Origin: Rhizobium sp. Q54
GTDB lineage: Bacteria; Pseudomonadota; Alphaproteobacteria; UBA828
NCBI GenBank assembly: GCA_945892755.1
Contig: CAMDDO010000014.1
Span: 1-48,648 of the forward strand
DNA: 48,648 nucleotides
Reading direction: 5' to 3'
This document shows positions 1 through 7,927 of this stretch, piece by piece. A model generated the notes under the pieces. It was not told the DNA's origin. It saw nothing but the letters and a program-made list of their open reading frames with translations, and did not search any database. Position numbers and translations under genes: made by a program. Each line of letters begins with the position of its first letter. Position 1 is the first letter of the stretch.

Positions 1-43
1 GTACACATTCACGCCGCCATCCGGCACATTTTGTCTCCGCCCT

Positions 44-823
44 TTACAGCGCCTTTTGTTCTTTATCTAAATTACCGGCCGGGTCAAAGTATAATATATA
101 TACGTGAGCGTTCTTAACCGCACGGATCGGAAGATCGGGATAGTTCACCTCACCTTGCCGCGCCTTGGCGGCAACCGCACTTGAGGCATAACCTTCCGGA
201 GCTTTGTAGCCTTTCACACCGACGCTGGAAATGAGCTCCGCGAGGCGATCTTCGGGGTGCCAGTTCGGGTCTTGCGAACGGCAATAGGCCGCGGTCAATA
301 CATCCGTCTGATTCTGTCCGATGTCCTGGGAGGGGACGCGTGCCGAAATAGTTGCTCCCCAGCGGTGATTGAATCCGACGCAATTTCGCGTACCGGCCGT
401 GAAGAACACGTAGTTGTAGTCGCCGAGAAGCCCGCTCGTCGTGCCACGGGCGGAGACATCGGAAATCGAGCTTTCACCGAGCAGCGCCGCCATCATTTCT
501 TCGATGGGTGAGGGTTTTATGTAGACGTCATCCCGGTTCGTGGCCTCATAGCTAATCACGGCAATCTTGACAATCGACAACCGGAACATCCTGAACTCTG
601 CGTAGGCCACGCCGCTGAATCCTCCCTTGCCGAAGTGAGATTCTGACGCGGCGCCGCGAAACCCCGGATGAACGAAGACGATTTTCGCGTCTTTCTCCGA
701 CAAGGGCTGCCAGTCGTCGGCGATGGCCGGCGATGATACCGCGGCGAGTGCCGCAAGGCTGAGCGCGCCCACGAGCAGGCGCATCGTGGCGCGACGCGAG
801 ATCTGGAGCGTGACCCGGTTCAT
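44..823 (-). CDS. Predicted exported protein of unknown function
   Basis: 259 residues; I do not recognise the family. The N-terminus is a plausible Sec signal peptide: an arginine-rich start, a hydrophobic stretch (LLVGALSLAALAAV) and an AIA-type cleavage site before DDW, near residue 36. The mature part has two cysteines (in NCVGF and AAYC) and no transmembrane segment. The start is set by a strong ribosome-binding site (GAGGAGG on the minus strand, about 827-836) just before the ATG at 823. An upstream in-frame ATG at 922 has no such site. It stands alone at the left edge of the mobile-element-rich block, so neighbours give no clue. A periplasmic or secreted role is inferred from the signal peptide only. 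Confidence 0.6.
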   Translation of the reverse strand: MNRVTLQISRRATMRLLVGALSLAALAAVSSPAIADDWQPLSEKDAKIVFVHPGFRGAASESHFGKGGFSGVAYAEFRMFRLSIVKIAVISYEATNRDDVYIKPSPIEEMMAALLGESSISDVSARGTTSGLLGDYNYVFFTAGTRNCVGFNHRWGATISARVPSQDIGQNQTDVLTAAYCRSQDPNWHPEDRLAELISSVGVKGYKAPEGYASSAVAAKARQGEVNYPDLPIRAVKNAHVYILYFDPAGNLDKEQKAL

Positions 824-1195
824 CGTGACCTCCTCGAGCTCTCGGCAGTTTGGCTTTATTCGACGCCGCCCTGCCACCATGGACGTGGCGCGGCGCGCCC
901 TCGACCCTGGGCTCACCTCCAATATGGAGGCGCTGCGTCAACGGGTAACCCGCCGGCCGATCGGAGCGGCGTCAAAAGCGCGTCAAGGAGTGTCAAAACT
1001 GCTGGAATGTCGGTGCGAGCGGGCGGATTTGTGAATCGGCATGGAATAAGGGGTCTGACTCATTTCTGATGCAGTCCGATGCCATTTTGGCGCTGTTTTC
1101 CAGGAGGAACCAGCGCGATGGATCAGAGACTGCGGCCAGCGAGCCTTGTACCAATCGGATTTGTTGTTGAGCATACGACAGTTGACGCCAATGGT
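824..1195. other. Gene-free stretch upstream of IS remnant
   Basis: About 370 bases with no convincing gene. The left part is the upstream region of the exported-protein gene. At 1051-1059 is GGGTCTGAC, the same nonamer (in either orientation) that builds the hairpins at 1355-1437, so it may be another worn transposon end. Open frames here give no recognisable protein. Confidence 0.4.
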
Positions 1196-1354
1196 GTGGC
1201 CAAGGACGAACCAGCTGTTCGCGCCGCAATCTCCTCGCCGTGGTCGAATGGACAGACCGAAGGTCAGGTCACCAAGCTCAAGCTCGTAAAGCGCCAGATG
1301 TACGGCCGCGCCAAAATCGACCTGCTTCAAGCGCGTCTCATAGGGGCGACATAA
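1196..1354 (+). pseudogene. ISL3-family transposase, C-terminal remnant
   Basis: The last ~52 codons read as the conserved C-terminus of ISL3-type (IS204/IS1001/IS1165 group) transposases: DEPAVRAAISSPWSNGQTEG, then the KLVKRQMYGRAKIDLLQAR segment that closes the DDE domain. The glutamate in the NGQTEG motif is probably the third catalytic acidic residue. Everything N-terminal, including the zinc finger, helix-turn-helix and first two catalytic aspartates, is absent. The frame stays open back to 1079, but that part does not resemble the family. The remnant cannot be active. It ends immediately before the palindromic sequence at 1355-1437, where an ISL3 right end would be expected. Confidence 0.75.
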
Positions 1355-1437
1355 GGATCTGACTGCACCGAGAGTGCGTCAGACCCACGGTTGGATGCCG
1401 ATTGACAAACGGCGGCTCTGACGCACTTTCCGTGCAG
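1355..1437. repeat. Paired palindromes, probable ISL3-type terminal repeats
   Basis: 1363-1383 and 1417-1437 are inverted copies matching at 19 of 21 positions, separated by 33 bases. Each arm is itself nearly self-complementary: 1355-1386 folds as GGATCTGAC-TGCAC / GTGCG-TCAGACCC around CGAGA. The left arm directly follows the transposase remnant. The simplest reading is two IS ends facing each other, left by nested or deleted insertions. Assignment to ISL3 rests on position, not on a database match. Confidence 0.55.
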
Positions 1438-1647
1438 GGTCAGTTCGAGGCCGGTGCTGGGCGATGATTCGAGGGATTTTGACCGCGAGACGGGGACGGG
1501 GACGCCTGCGGACGCCAAGAATGCCGCCCGTGGCGACAGCACATGGTGTATTCCGCGAAAAATTCAGTCACGTCGATGAACGAGCCCACCCTGCCCCGAG
1601 ATTGAGCCAGAGCCCCGTTCCCATGCCGAAACACACCAAGCACCTGA

Positions 1648-2469
1648 TCAGAACCTAGACGCCTGTCCCACACGCTCGAGGAAGGCCACGAGATCGGCGG
1701 CGAAGCGCTCTGGTTCTTCCCAATGAGGACTGTGGCCGACCCCCTTGTACACGACCAGCTCCGCCCCACGGATACCGGAGGCAAGCTCGTCCTGCTGATT
1801 ACGATGGATCAGCCCATCCTGATCCCCCCAGACGATCAGCGTCGGTGCCTCGATAGCCTGAAGCTCAGAGGTGTGGTCTTCCTGAAGAAGACTTTCGAAA
1901 GCAGATCGCCATACGTGGGCAGGCACTTTGAGTGCATCTGCCACCATGGCATCGATGAACGACTGCGGGACCGGCTTGATGAACGTTCCCGTTTGGAATG
2001 CTCGTACGAAATCTGGATCGATTGGGTCACGAAGATTCGAGATCATTGATGCCACGAACTGCTCGAGATTCTCATTGCCGCGGAGGGTGGCAAAGGATCC
2101 CTCGAGCACCATCCCGGTCGTACGCGTTGGGTTGTCGATCGCGAATCTCTGCGCCACGAGCCCATGCGAGGAGTGGCCAACGACAACGGCTCGCGCCAAG
2201 TTGAGAGCGGCGAAGAAGTCGGCCAGATCTGATGCAAAATCCCGTATTCGATAGCCAGATTCGGGCTTGTCCGAGTCGCCGTGCCCCCGCTGGGACACGG
2301 CGATAGCTCGGAAAGATAAAGGTATGCATCCGAGCACGCGCTCGAAGCTACGCCACGAGTCGGTAAGGCCCGGAAGCAGCACTACGACGGGCGCATGGCG
2401 ATCTCCCTGTTCAACATAGGAAAGGGTCAGCCCGTTGCGCAACGAGACGGTCGTTGGAGCGAGTGCCAT
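1648..2469 (-). CDS. Alpha/beta hydrolase
   Basis: 273-residue single-domain alpha/beta hydrolase of the haloalkane-dehalogenase / enol-lactonase type. Visible landmarks: oxyanion strand VVVLLPGLTDSW (residues 28-39), nucleophile elbow GHSSHG with Ser100, catalytic acid Asp218 in WGDQDG, and His246 in GVGHSPHW. The elbow is GHSSH instead of the classical GxSxG, a variant I have seen in other members. No signal peptide, so cytoplasmic. The start is supported by AGGAAG upstream of the ATG at 2469. It lies alone between IS remnants, so the substrate cannot be inferred. Confidence 0.85.
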   Translation of the reverse strand: MALAPTTVSLRNGLTLSYVEQGDRHAPVVVLLPGLTDSWRSFERVLGCIPLSFRAIAVSQRGHGDSDKPESGYRIRDFASDLADFFAALNLARAVVVGHSSHGLVAQRFAIDNPTRTTGMVLEGSFATLRGNENLEQFVASMISNLRDPIDPDFVRAFQTGTFIKPVPQSFIDAMVADALKVPAHVWRSAFESLLQEDHTSELQAIEAPTLIVWGDQDGLIHRNQQDELASGIRGAELVVYKGVGHSPHWEEPERFAADLVAFLERVGQASRF

Positions 2470-2532
2470 CTAACTTCCTAGCCGGCGCTTCAACGCCCCA
2501 AGGGCGTCCGTTCGATGTGTCCGTGGTCAAAA

Positions 2533-2724
2533 TTATCTATACAGGAAGAGGCGGTTTAGCTTGCTGCCGGTCTTGTTGACAGCCCCTTGAGCCAAACCGG
2601 CCTGCATCTCGAAGTCCACAGGGCTGCTATATCCGATCGTCGAGTGCCTGCGTTTCGGGGTGTAGAAGCGCTCGATGTAGTCGAACACGTCGGCCTTGGC
2701 TTGGTCGAGCGTGAGATAGTCGAG
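2533..2724 (-). pseudogene. IS3-family transposase (OrfB), C-terminal remnant
   Basis: About 63 codons matching the end of IS3-group integrase-type transposases: AKADVFDYIERFYTPKRRHS, then TIGYSSPVDFE. This is the last part of the rve domain with its arginine-rich PKRRHS motif. There is no upstream catalytic core; the homology stops where the VOC gene ends at 2738. It is a dead fragment, cut at its 5' side by the neighbouring gene or by a deletion. Confidence 0.8.
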
Positions 2725-2737
2725 CATCACCACCGTG

Positions 2738-3124
2738 CTATTTCGCCTTGGCGCAGTAGGCGCAGATCTTGTTGCCGTCCGGGTCGCGGGCGTAGGCCAC
2801 ATAGTTGCTTGCACCGGCGGGGCGGGGTCCGGGCTTGCCTTCATCAGTGCCGCCGTTCGCGAGCGCGGCCGCGTGGAACCCATCGACCGCCCGCCGTGAT
2901 TTCGCCGCGAGAGATATCAACGTGCCGTTGCCGAACGTCGCCGGCTTCTTGTTGTAGGGCTTGGTGACGTAGAACTGGGATTTCTTCGGTGCGCTTTTCT
3001 TAGCGTAGCCAATGTGTCTGTTGTCGCCCCCGGCCTGCACAAGCCCGAGCGGCGCGAGCGTGGCATCGTAGAACTTGGCCGAGCGCTTCAAGTTACTGGT
3101 TCCAACCATGACGTAGGCGAGCAT
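2738..3124 (-). CDS. VOC (glyoxalase/bleomycin-resistance) family protein
   Basis: 128 residues, one vicinal-oxygen-chelate fold: starts MLAYVMVGTSNLKRSAKFYD, a beta-alpha-beta unit with the FYDATLAPLGL signature, and ends YARDPDGNKICAYCAKAK with the DPDGN turn typical of the last strand. Proteins of this short type are usually metal-dependent dimers acting on small electrophiles, but many have no known substrate. A good ribosome-binding site (GGGGAGGT) precedes the ATG at 3124. The stop codon touches the IS3 remnant, so the 3' flank has been rearranged, but the protein end looks normal. Confidence 0.85.
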   Translation of the reverse strand: MLAYVMVGTSNLKRSAKFYDATLAPLGLVQAGGDNRHIGYAKKSAPKKSQFYVTKPYNKKPATFGNGTLISLAAKSRRAVDGFHAAALANGGTDEGKPGPRPAGASNYVAYARDPDGNKICAYCAKAK

Positions 3125-3173
3125 GTTGACCTCCCCTGAATCGACATTTCCCCGATCAATCGGCGTCGAGGTG

Positions 3174-3602
3174 TCAGCTTGGACTGTCCCAGCTTTCCCG
3201 GCAAGGCTGGCTGCTGCTGCCGTGCGCGAGGCCCGTGGTGAAGTTGCGCATCATGAACTGTTGCCCCCACCCCACGGGAAACGGCCTCATCAACCCCGCC
3301 AGCGTCATCTCCGCCGGCTGCCGTCCATGGAGGATGGCATCGACGGTGTCGGGCGCCAGCAGCGTGAGCCGCAGGACACGGCAGACATAGGACGCATTGA
3401 TCTTCTCCGCCGCAGCCATCTCGTCGATCGTGGCGTAGACGCCCGCCTCGAGGAGCCTGCGCCACCTGAACGCGCGCGCCAACGCCTTGACCAGGGCGCT
3501 GTCGACTCGAGGGCGCGACGACACCATGGTCGAAACACCGTCGGGCGAAATGACCGACTTGCGCCCGCCGCCCTTTCCAATGTTCGCCTTTGCCGCGCCC
3601 AT
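3174..3602 (-). pseudogene. Recombinase/resolvase C-terminal fragment
   Basis: 142 codons. Residues ~10-115 resemble the C-terminal part of large serine recombinases found in alphaproteobacterial mobile elements: GGGRKSVISPDG, then ALVKALARAFRWRRLLEAG, a helix-turn-helix-like stretch, and AEMTLAGLMRPFPVGWGQQ. The catalytic resolvase domain is missing. After residue 115 the sequence no longer looks like the family. A second, more decayed copy lies at 5656-5907 in the same orientation, on the other side of the adenylate cyclase. It may be expressed as a small protein, but the gene is best taken as a remnant. Confidence 0.6.
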
Positions 3603-3626
3603 GGCGGCGGGCGCCTAGGCTGGCAA

Positions 3627-3883
3627 TCAGGCTGCGGGTAGGCCGGCTTTGCGCAGGCCATCGAGGATCCGCTCCACGTCCTCAGGCCGAAGCGGCAACC
3701 GGCTCAGGTGTTCGGAGGCGGCGTAGTGGAGTGGGGGTCGATAGCCATCAGCTCCTGCCAGACGTCTTTGGCTTGCTCGAATTCGCCCAGATGAGCGAGC
3801 GCGGACGCCAGGTAGGCGCGAGAGAAATCGGTCGCCGGATTGAGCGCTATTCGTTCGCGGAAGTACGTCACCGCCTTGTCATA
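3627..3883 (-). pseudogene. Detached 3' end of the adenylate cyclase gene
   Basis: Directly after the TAA at 3884-3886 the same frame continues with coding-like sequence (YDKAVTYFRERIALNPATDF, then SRAYLASALAHLGEFEQA), which is the next TPR unit. It runs to a TGA at 3704. Shifting frame near 3724-3730 recovers the expected family ending (LSRLPLRPEDVERILDGLRK to a TGA at 3627-3629). The shift coincides with CACTC followed by CACTA, so a 5-base duplication would explain it. Two lesions (nonsense and frameshift) therefore cut about 85 residues from the ancestral protein. Confidence 0.75.
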
Positions 3884-5407
3884 TTAGCCACCCAAAAGAT
3901 ATGCCATGCCAAGGAAGTGTAAATAAAACTGCCGGAAGGCGGGGTCGGCGCGAATGGCCTTCTCGATGAAGGGAACAGCCTTTAGCGGCTCACCGTCGGC
4001 GAAAAAGAAAACGCCCCGCGAATTGAGCGCGAGCGCGAAACTGGGATTGAGCGCGAGCGCCGCGTCGGTCTCTTTCTGCCAGCGCTCAAAATCCTTCTCG
4101 AACATGGCCACGAGGGCGCCGACATAGTGAATGAAAGCGTCGTTTTGATCGCGGGCGAGCGCTTCATCGGCAAAGCGCCGGGCGCTCTTGAGGGCCTCTT
4201 TGGGGTCGGCACCCCAATGGTTTTGATGCTCAAGCAAATAAACTTGGGTCAGCCCGCCATAGCCCCCAACATAGCCGGGATCGAGTTCGATGGCCCGGCG
4301 AAACCAAATGGCCGCCTGGTTCGCGCCTTCCCTTTGGTAATTGGTGGCATGAAAGCACTCGCGGCCGCGCAGGTAACAATCATGCGCCTCCACGCTCCTG
4401 GTGCCGGCGTTCGAAAGCCTCGCCGGGTCCGCCTTGCCCAGCTTGAGTTTGAGCGCCGAGACGATCTCACGCGTGAGCTCATCCTGCAGGTCAAAGATAT
4501 CGGTCAGCAGGCGATCGTAGCGTTCGGCCCAGAGATGCCCACCGCTCGCGCCGTCTATCAGCTGCGCCGTGATGCGCACCCGCTGGCCGGCCTTCCGAAC
4601 GCTGCCCTCGAGCGCGTACTTGACGCGAAACTGCTTGCACACGTCGGCGACGTTGATCGCTTTGCCCTTGAAGGCGAAGGCCGAGTTGCGGGCGATCACT
4701 AGGAGGCCCGGGACCTTGCTGAGGTCGGTGATGATGTCCTCGCTGATGCCGTCGCTGAAATACTCCTGCTCCGGGTCACCGCTAATGTTGTTGAACGGCA
4801 GCACGACGATCGAAGGACCTTCTGAAGCAGCTGTGACGGTCGATTTGCTTTGGGCCGGCGCCTTCAGAGCCGGGTTGTCGCGGAGTAACACGCGAAACAC
4901 ACGTACTGGTCTGGCGATGTTCTTGATCTCGACATCACCGAGGTCCTCGAAACGGCAATCGAGCTTGTCGCGAACCTGATCTCGGACGGACCGAGAAATG
5001 CAAATGCCGCCCGGCTCAGCAAGCCCTTCGAGACGCGCTGCGACGTTTACGCCGTCACCGTAGATGTCTTCTCCGCGAACGATGATGTCGCCAAGATTGA
5101 TGCCGATGCGGAACTCGAGCTTCTGTTCCGTTGGCACATTGGCGTTGCATGTCAATGTGGCCAACTGAACCTCAACCGCGCACCGCACGGCGTCAACCGC
5201 GCTCGCGAACTCGACGAGCGCGCCGTCGCCCATAAGCTTGACAATCCGTCCGGCATGCGCCGCGATTGTAGGGTCGATGAGATCGCGGCGGTGCGCCTCG
5301 AGACGTCTCAGCGTGCCTGTCTCGTCGGCCTCCATCATTCGGCTATAGCCGACGACATCCGAGCTCAAGATGGCGGCAAGGCGCCGTTCGACGCGATCAT
5401 CGGTCAC
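3884..5407 (-). CDS. Class III adenylate/guanylate cyclase with TolB-like and TPR domains (C-truncated)
   Basis: 507 residues. Residues 8-175 form a class III nucleotide cyclase domain with a full catalytic set: metal-binding Asp17 (SSDVVGYS) and Asp61 (MGDG), purine-selecting Lys57 and Asp114, and transition-state Asn121 and Arg125 (NVAARLE). Residues ~199-320 are a FlgO/TolB-like region (IVVLPFNNIS, then DGISEDIITDLS), followed by TPR helices to the end. No transmembrane segment, so a cytosolic cAMP (or cGMP) producer is expected. The start is GTG at 5407 with GTGAGG upstream. Full-length relatives are near 590 residues; this one stops early (see the detached tail). Catalysis may survive, but the TPR array is incomplete. 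Confidence 0.85.
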   Translation of the reverse strand: MTDDRVERRLAAILSSDVVGYSRMMEADETGTLRRLEAHRRDLIDPTIAAHAGRIVKLMGDGALVEFASAVDAVRCAVEVQLATLTCNANVPTEQKLEFRIGINLGDIIVRGEDIYGDGVNVAARLEGLAEPGGICISRSVRDQVRDKLDCRFEDLGDVEIKNIARPVRVFRVLLRDNPALKAPAQSKSTVTAASEGPSIVVLPFNNISGDPEQEYFSDGISEDIITDLSKVPGLLVIARNSAFAFKGKAINVADVCKQFRVKYALEGSVRKAGQRVRITAQLIDGASGGHLWAERYDRLLTDIFDLQDELTREIVSALKLKLGKADPARLSNAGTRSVEAHDCYLRGRECFHATNYQREGANQAAIWFRRAIELDPGYVGGYGGLTQVYLLEHQNHWGADPKEALKSARRFADEALARDQNDAFIHYVGALVAMFEKDFERWQKETDAALALNPSFALALNSRGVFFFADGEPLKAVPFIEKAIRADPAFRQFYLHFLGMAYLLGG

Positions 5408-5655
5408 GTAAGGGCCTCACTCAAGCGATATGCGTTTGCCACGATTATCGGTTTGGCGCTTGCGAGAGTCCACACGCCACATCGCGCGCTGTCTGCGTCC
5501 GGTCATCCTCCGTCACATGGCAAGTCCCGCGTGTATGACCGGGTTCAGGCGACCAGCGGATGGCGCCACGGTCAGGGCCAATGAGACAGAACGAGCCGAT
5601 TGAACGTCCTCGTGGACCGCGTCCTAAGCCTGCCAGACCAGCGTCTCTCGCTGCT

Positions 5656-5907
5656 CCCCCACCCCACCGGAGACGGCCGAACCAGCACCGCCAACGTCAT
5701 CTCCGCCTCGGCAATCTGCCACCTGCCGAGTATGCCAAGCTCAGCGCCTCCCATGTGCTACGGGACGAGGCGCTCGAGCTCTACGGGGGCTCCGCGCCCC
5801 GTCCCGTAGCATCATCGAGCCATCACGGCTCAAATGAAGCTCGGACTCTACCTATCGCTGGATGAAACAAGGGGCTCACGTCAGCCCGCCTCAAGGAGCC
5901 TGCGCCA
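5656..5907 (-). pseudogene. Second recombinase C-terminal relic, interrupted
   Basis: Two pieces match the fragment at 3174-3602 in the same order and orientation. 5881-5907 reads WRRLLEAG then a stop, and 5656-5706 reads AEMTLAVLVRPSPVGWG. Between them the sequence does not match and contains the hairpin at 5757-5810. The two pieces are 251 bases apart end to end, against 203 in the other copy. No continuous frame exists. The rest of 5408-6059 holds the upstream region of the cyclase gene (to about 5560) and otherwise nothing I can identify. Confidence 0.6.
5757..5810. repeat. Long hairpin inside the recombinase relic
   Basis: Arms 5757-5773 and 5794-5810 pair at 16 of 17 positions: GCTACGGGACG/CGTCCCGTAGC plus GGCGC/GCGCC around one mismatch, with a 20-base loop. 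No T-run follows on either strand, so it is not a typical terminator. It looks like a REP-type palindrome or a small miniature element. Confidence 0.6.
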
Positions 5908-6059
5908 AGGCAACACCCATCCCGAAAATTCGACTGGATGTAAGTGAACCAATCGTCGAGGATATTGATCCGCTCGAGAGTCGGACGGCGAATTGCCCGA
6001 CACCACGCGGCTCCGCTAGCGCAACGTCCCTAGCGCGAACGCATTGAGGGAGACGCGCG

Positions 6060-7004
6060 ATGCCTCGAAAGATCGTCGTTGCCGCAGCGCAAATGGGCCC
6101 CGTCGCGCGAGACGAGAGCCGATGGCACGTCGTCGACCGCCTGATTTCAATGATGCGCGAGGCCCATCGTCGCGGTGCGAGGCTCGTGGTGTTTCCGGAG
6201 CTCGCCCTGACGACGTTCTTTCCGCGCTGGGCGCTGCAAAGCGAAGAGGAAGTGGACAGCTTCTTCGAGACCGAAATGCCGAACAACGCGACCGCGCCTC
6301 TATTCGAGGTCGCCAAGGAACTCGGCGTCGGCTTTCACCTGGGCTATGCGGAGATCGAGGCTGTCGCCGGCGGCAAGAGGCATCACTACAACACGGCGAT
6401 CCTTGTCGACCAGAAGGGAAAGATTGCCGGAAAGTATCGCAAGGTGCACCTGCCGGGCTATGCGGAACCGCAGCCCCACCATCCGGTTCAGCACTTGGAG
6501 AAACGGTATTTCGAGGTCGGCAATCTCGGCTTCCCGGCGTTCCGCACCATGGACAGCATCATGGGCATGTGCATCTGCAATGACCGGCGCTGGCCCGAGA
6601 CCTACCGTGTGCTCGGCCTGCAGGGAGCGGAGATCATCATGCTCGGCTACAACACACCGAGCGCCAACCCGTCTAGCGCGTCGGAGCCTCTCCATCTCGG
6701 CATGTTTCACAATTTGCTGTCAATGCAGGCCGGCGCCTATCAGAACGCGGCCTGGGTGATCGGCGCGGCGAAGGCGGGAATCGAAGAAGGCGTGCACCAT
6801 ATGGGCGGCAGTTGCATCATCGCGCCAACCGGCGAGATCGCCGCGCTCGCGACAACCGAGGGCGACGAGGTGATCACGGCGGAGTGCGACCTCGACAAGG
6901 GCACCTATATCCGCGAGACCATCTTTAACTTCGCCGCTCATCGGCGCATCGAGCACTACAAACTGATCACCGAGCAGACCGGCGTGGTGCCGCCGCCCGA
7001 ATAA
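6060..7004 (+). CDS. N-carbamoyl-D-amino acid hydrolase (D-carbamoylase)
   Basis: 314 residues of the nitrilase superfamily. The protein follows the Agrobacterium D-carbamoylase closely over its whole length: FPELALTTFFPRW, GKYRKVHLPG, CNDRRWPETYRVLGL, LLSMQAGAYQN. The catalytic triad is Glu47, Lys128 and Cys173. Such enzymes hydrolyse N-carbamoyl-D-amino acids to the D-amino acid, CO2 and ammonia, normally after a D-hydantoinase. No hydantoinase, racemase or transporter is present here, so it is an orphan of that pathway. Cytoplasmic. GAGGGAGA lies 7-14 bases upstream of the ATG. Its place between recombinase relics and an IS6 element suggests it came with the island. Confidence 0.9.
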   Translation: MPRKIVVAAAQMGPVARDESRWHVVDRLISMMREAHRRGARLVVFPELALTTFFPRWALQSEEEVDSFFETEMPNNATAPLFEVAKELGVGFHLGYAEIEAVAGGKRHHYNTAILVDQKGKIAGKYRKVHLPGYAEPQPHHPVQHLEKRYFEVGNLGFPAFRTMDSIMGMCICNDRRWPETYRVLGLQGAEIIMLGYNTPSANPSSASEPLHLGMFHNLLSMQAGAYQNAAWVIGAAKAGIEEGVHHMGGSCIIAPTGEIAALATTEGDEVITAECDLDKGTYIRETIFNFAAHRRIEHYKLITEQTGVVPPPE

Positions 7005-7037
7005 ACCTATGGCTCAGCGCGCGGGCGGCTCGTCTGT

Positions 7038-7840
7038 GGGCTTTGACACATTAACGCCGGTCGGTCGCAGTTTGCACCTGACGTGTCGATCCTAGGCCGC
7101 GGTCGTCGCTTGATTCCAGACGGAATGAGCTCGTGCCCGGAATCGATGAAATATAGAACGCGAAATCAGATGCCGTTGAACATTGAAGACGTTGTACACG
7201 GCAGCGTGGACAGAGACGAAGCGTTGGGCTGATCCAGCCGATTTGAAGCCCTGCATCTTGCGTTCTCGTCGCCGCAACGGCTGATGCGCGTTTTCCGCTC
7301 GGTTGTTGGCCCGCAGGCCCCGCTCGTGCTGCCCTGAAAAGCCGAGCACCTGGAGCGCCGCGCGGTAGGATCCAAGCTTGTCGGTGACCACGACGCCTGG
7401 CACGAAGCCCTGTCGCTTCAGCAGTGTCTTGAACAATTTCAATGCCGCTGCCTTGTCCCGCCTCGGCTGGACCAGCATATCGAGCACTTCGCCTTCACTG
7501 TCCACCGCGCGCCACAGATAAAGGTGCCGGCCACAAACGGAAATCACCATCTCATCGAGATGCCAGCGATCCCGCGACGCCACTCGTCCTCGCCTGAGGT
7601 TCCGTGCGACCATCGACCCGAATTTCAGCACCCAACGGCGGATGCTTTCATTGCTGACCGATAGCCCCCGTTCTGCCAGCATGTCTTCGACATCGCGATA
7701 GCTTAAAGTGAAGCGCAGATAGAGCCAAATTGCGTGCCGGATGACCTCCGGCGGGAAGCGGTGGCGAGCGTAGGAAATTGTCTTCATGCACCAGGGTAGC
7801 ACCATCCGACCTAGCGCCATCGGTTTACGTGTCAATGCCC
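7038..7840 (-). mobile_element. IS6-family insertion sequence, about 803 bp
   Basis: The transposase gene is bounded by imperfect inverted repeats: GGGCTTTGACACATTAA at 7038 and, on the opposite strand from 7840, GGGCATTGACACGTAAA. The total length near 800 bp fits the IS6 family. The 8-base flanks (7030-7037 and 7841-7848) differ, so there is no target-site duplication. That suggests an old insertion, or one formed or reshaped by replicative transposition or recombination. The right end lies only 88 bases before the start of the cyanophycin-synthetase-like gene. Confidence 0.75.
7092..7787 (-). CDS. IS6-family transposase
   Basis: 231 residues from the ATG at 7787. The DDE triad is intact: Asp78 (WHLDEM), Asp136 (VVTDKLGSYR) and Glu165 (NNRAENAHQP), followed by the family's RRRERKMQGFKS segment. 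The N-terminus (FPPEVIRHAIWLYLRFTLSY) is the usual helix-turn-helix region. Longer starts at 7802 and 7850 are open, but the latter begins outside the inverted repeat, so I use 7787. No internal stop is visible, so the enzyme may be active. Confidence 0.88.
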   Translation of the reverse strand: MKTISYARHRFPPEVIRHAIWLYLRFTLSYRDVEDMLAERGLSVSNESIRRWVLKFGSMVARNLRRGRVASRDRWHLDEMVISVCGRHLYLWRAVDSEGEVLDMLVQPRRDKAAALKLFKTLLKRQGFVPGVVVTDKLGSYRAALQVLGFSGQHERGLRANNRAENAHQPLRRRERKMQGFKSAGSAQRFVSVHAAVYNVFNVQRHLISRSIFHRFRARAHSVWNQATTAA

Positions 7841-7927
7841 AGGCCCCCACGCTGGCGCCAAATGTGGCGCTAAACTAACATTCAACGTGGATTCCTTTAG
7901 GGAGTCGGGCATGCCCGGGCGATCTCG

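Noticed and set aside
7787-7850. Longer transposase start at 7850
   Set aside because: It begins outside the right inverted repeat of the IS element, so it cannot belong to the mobile unit.
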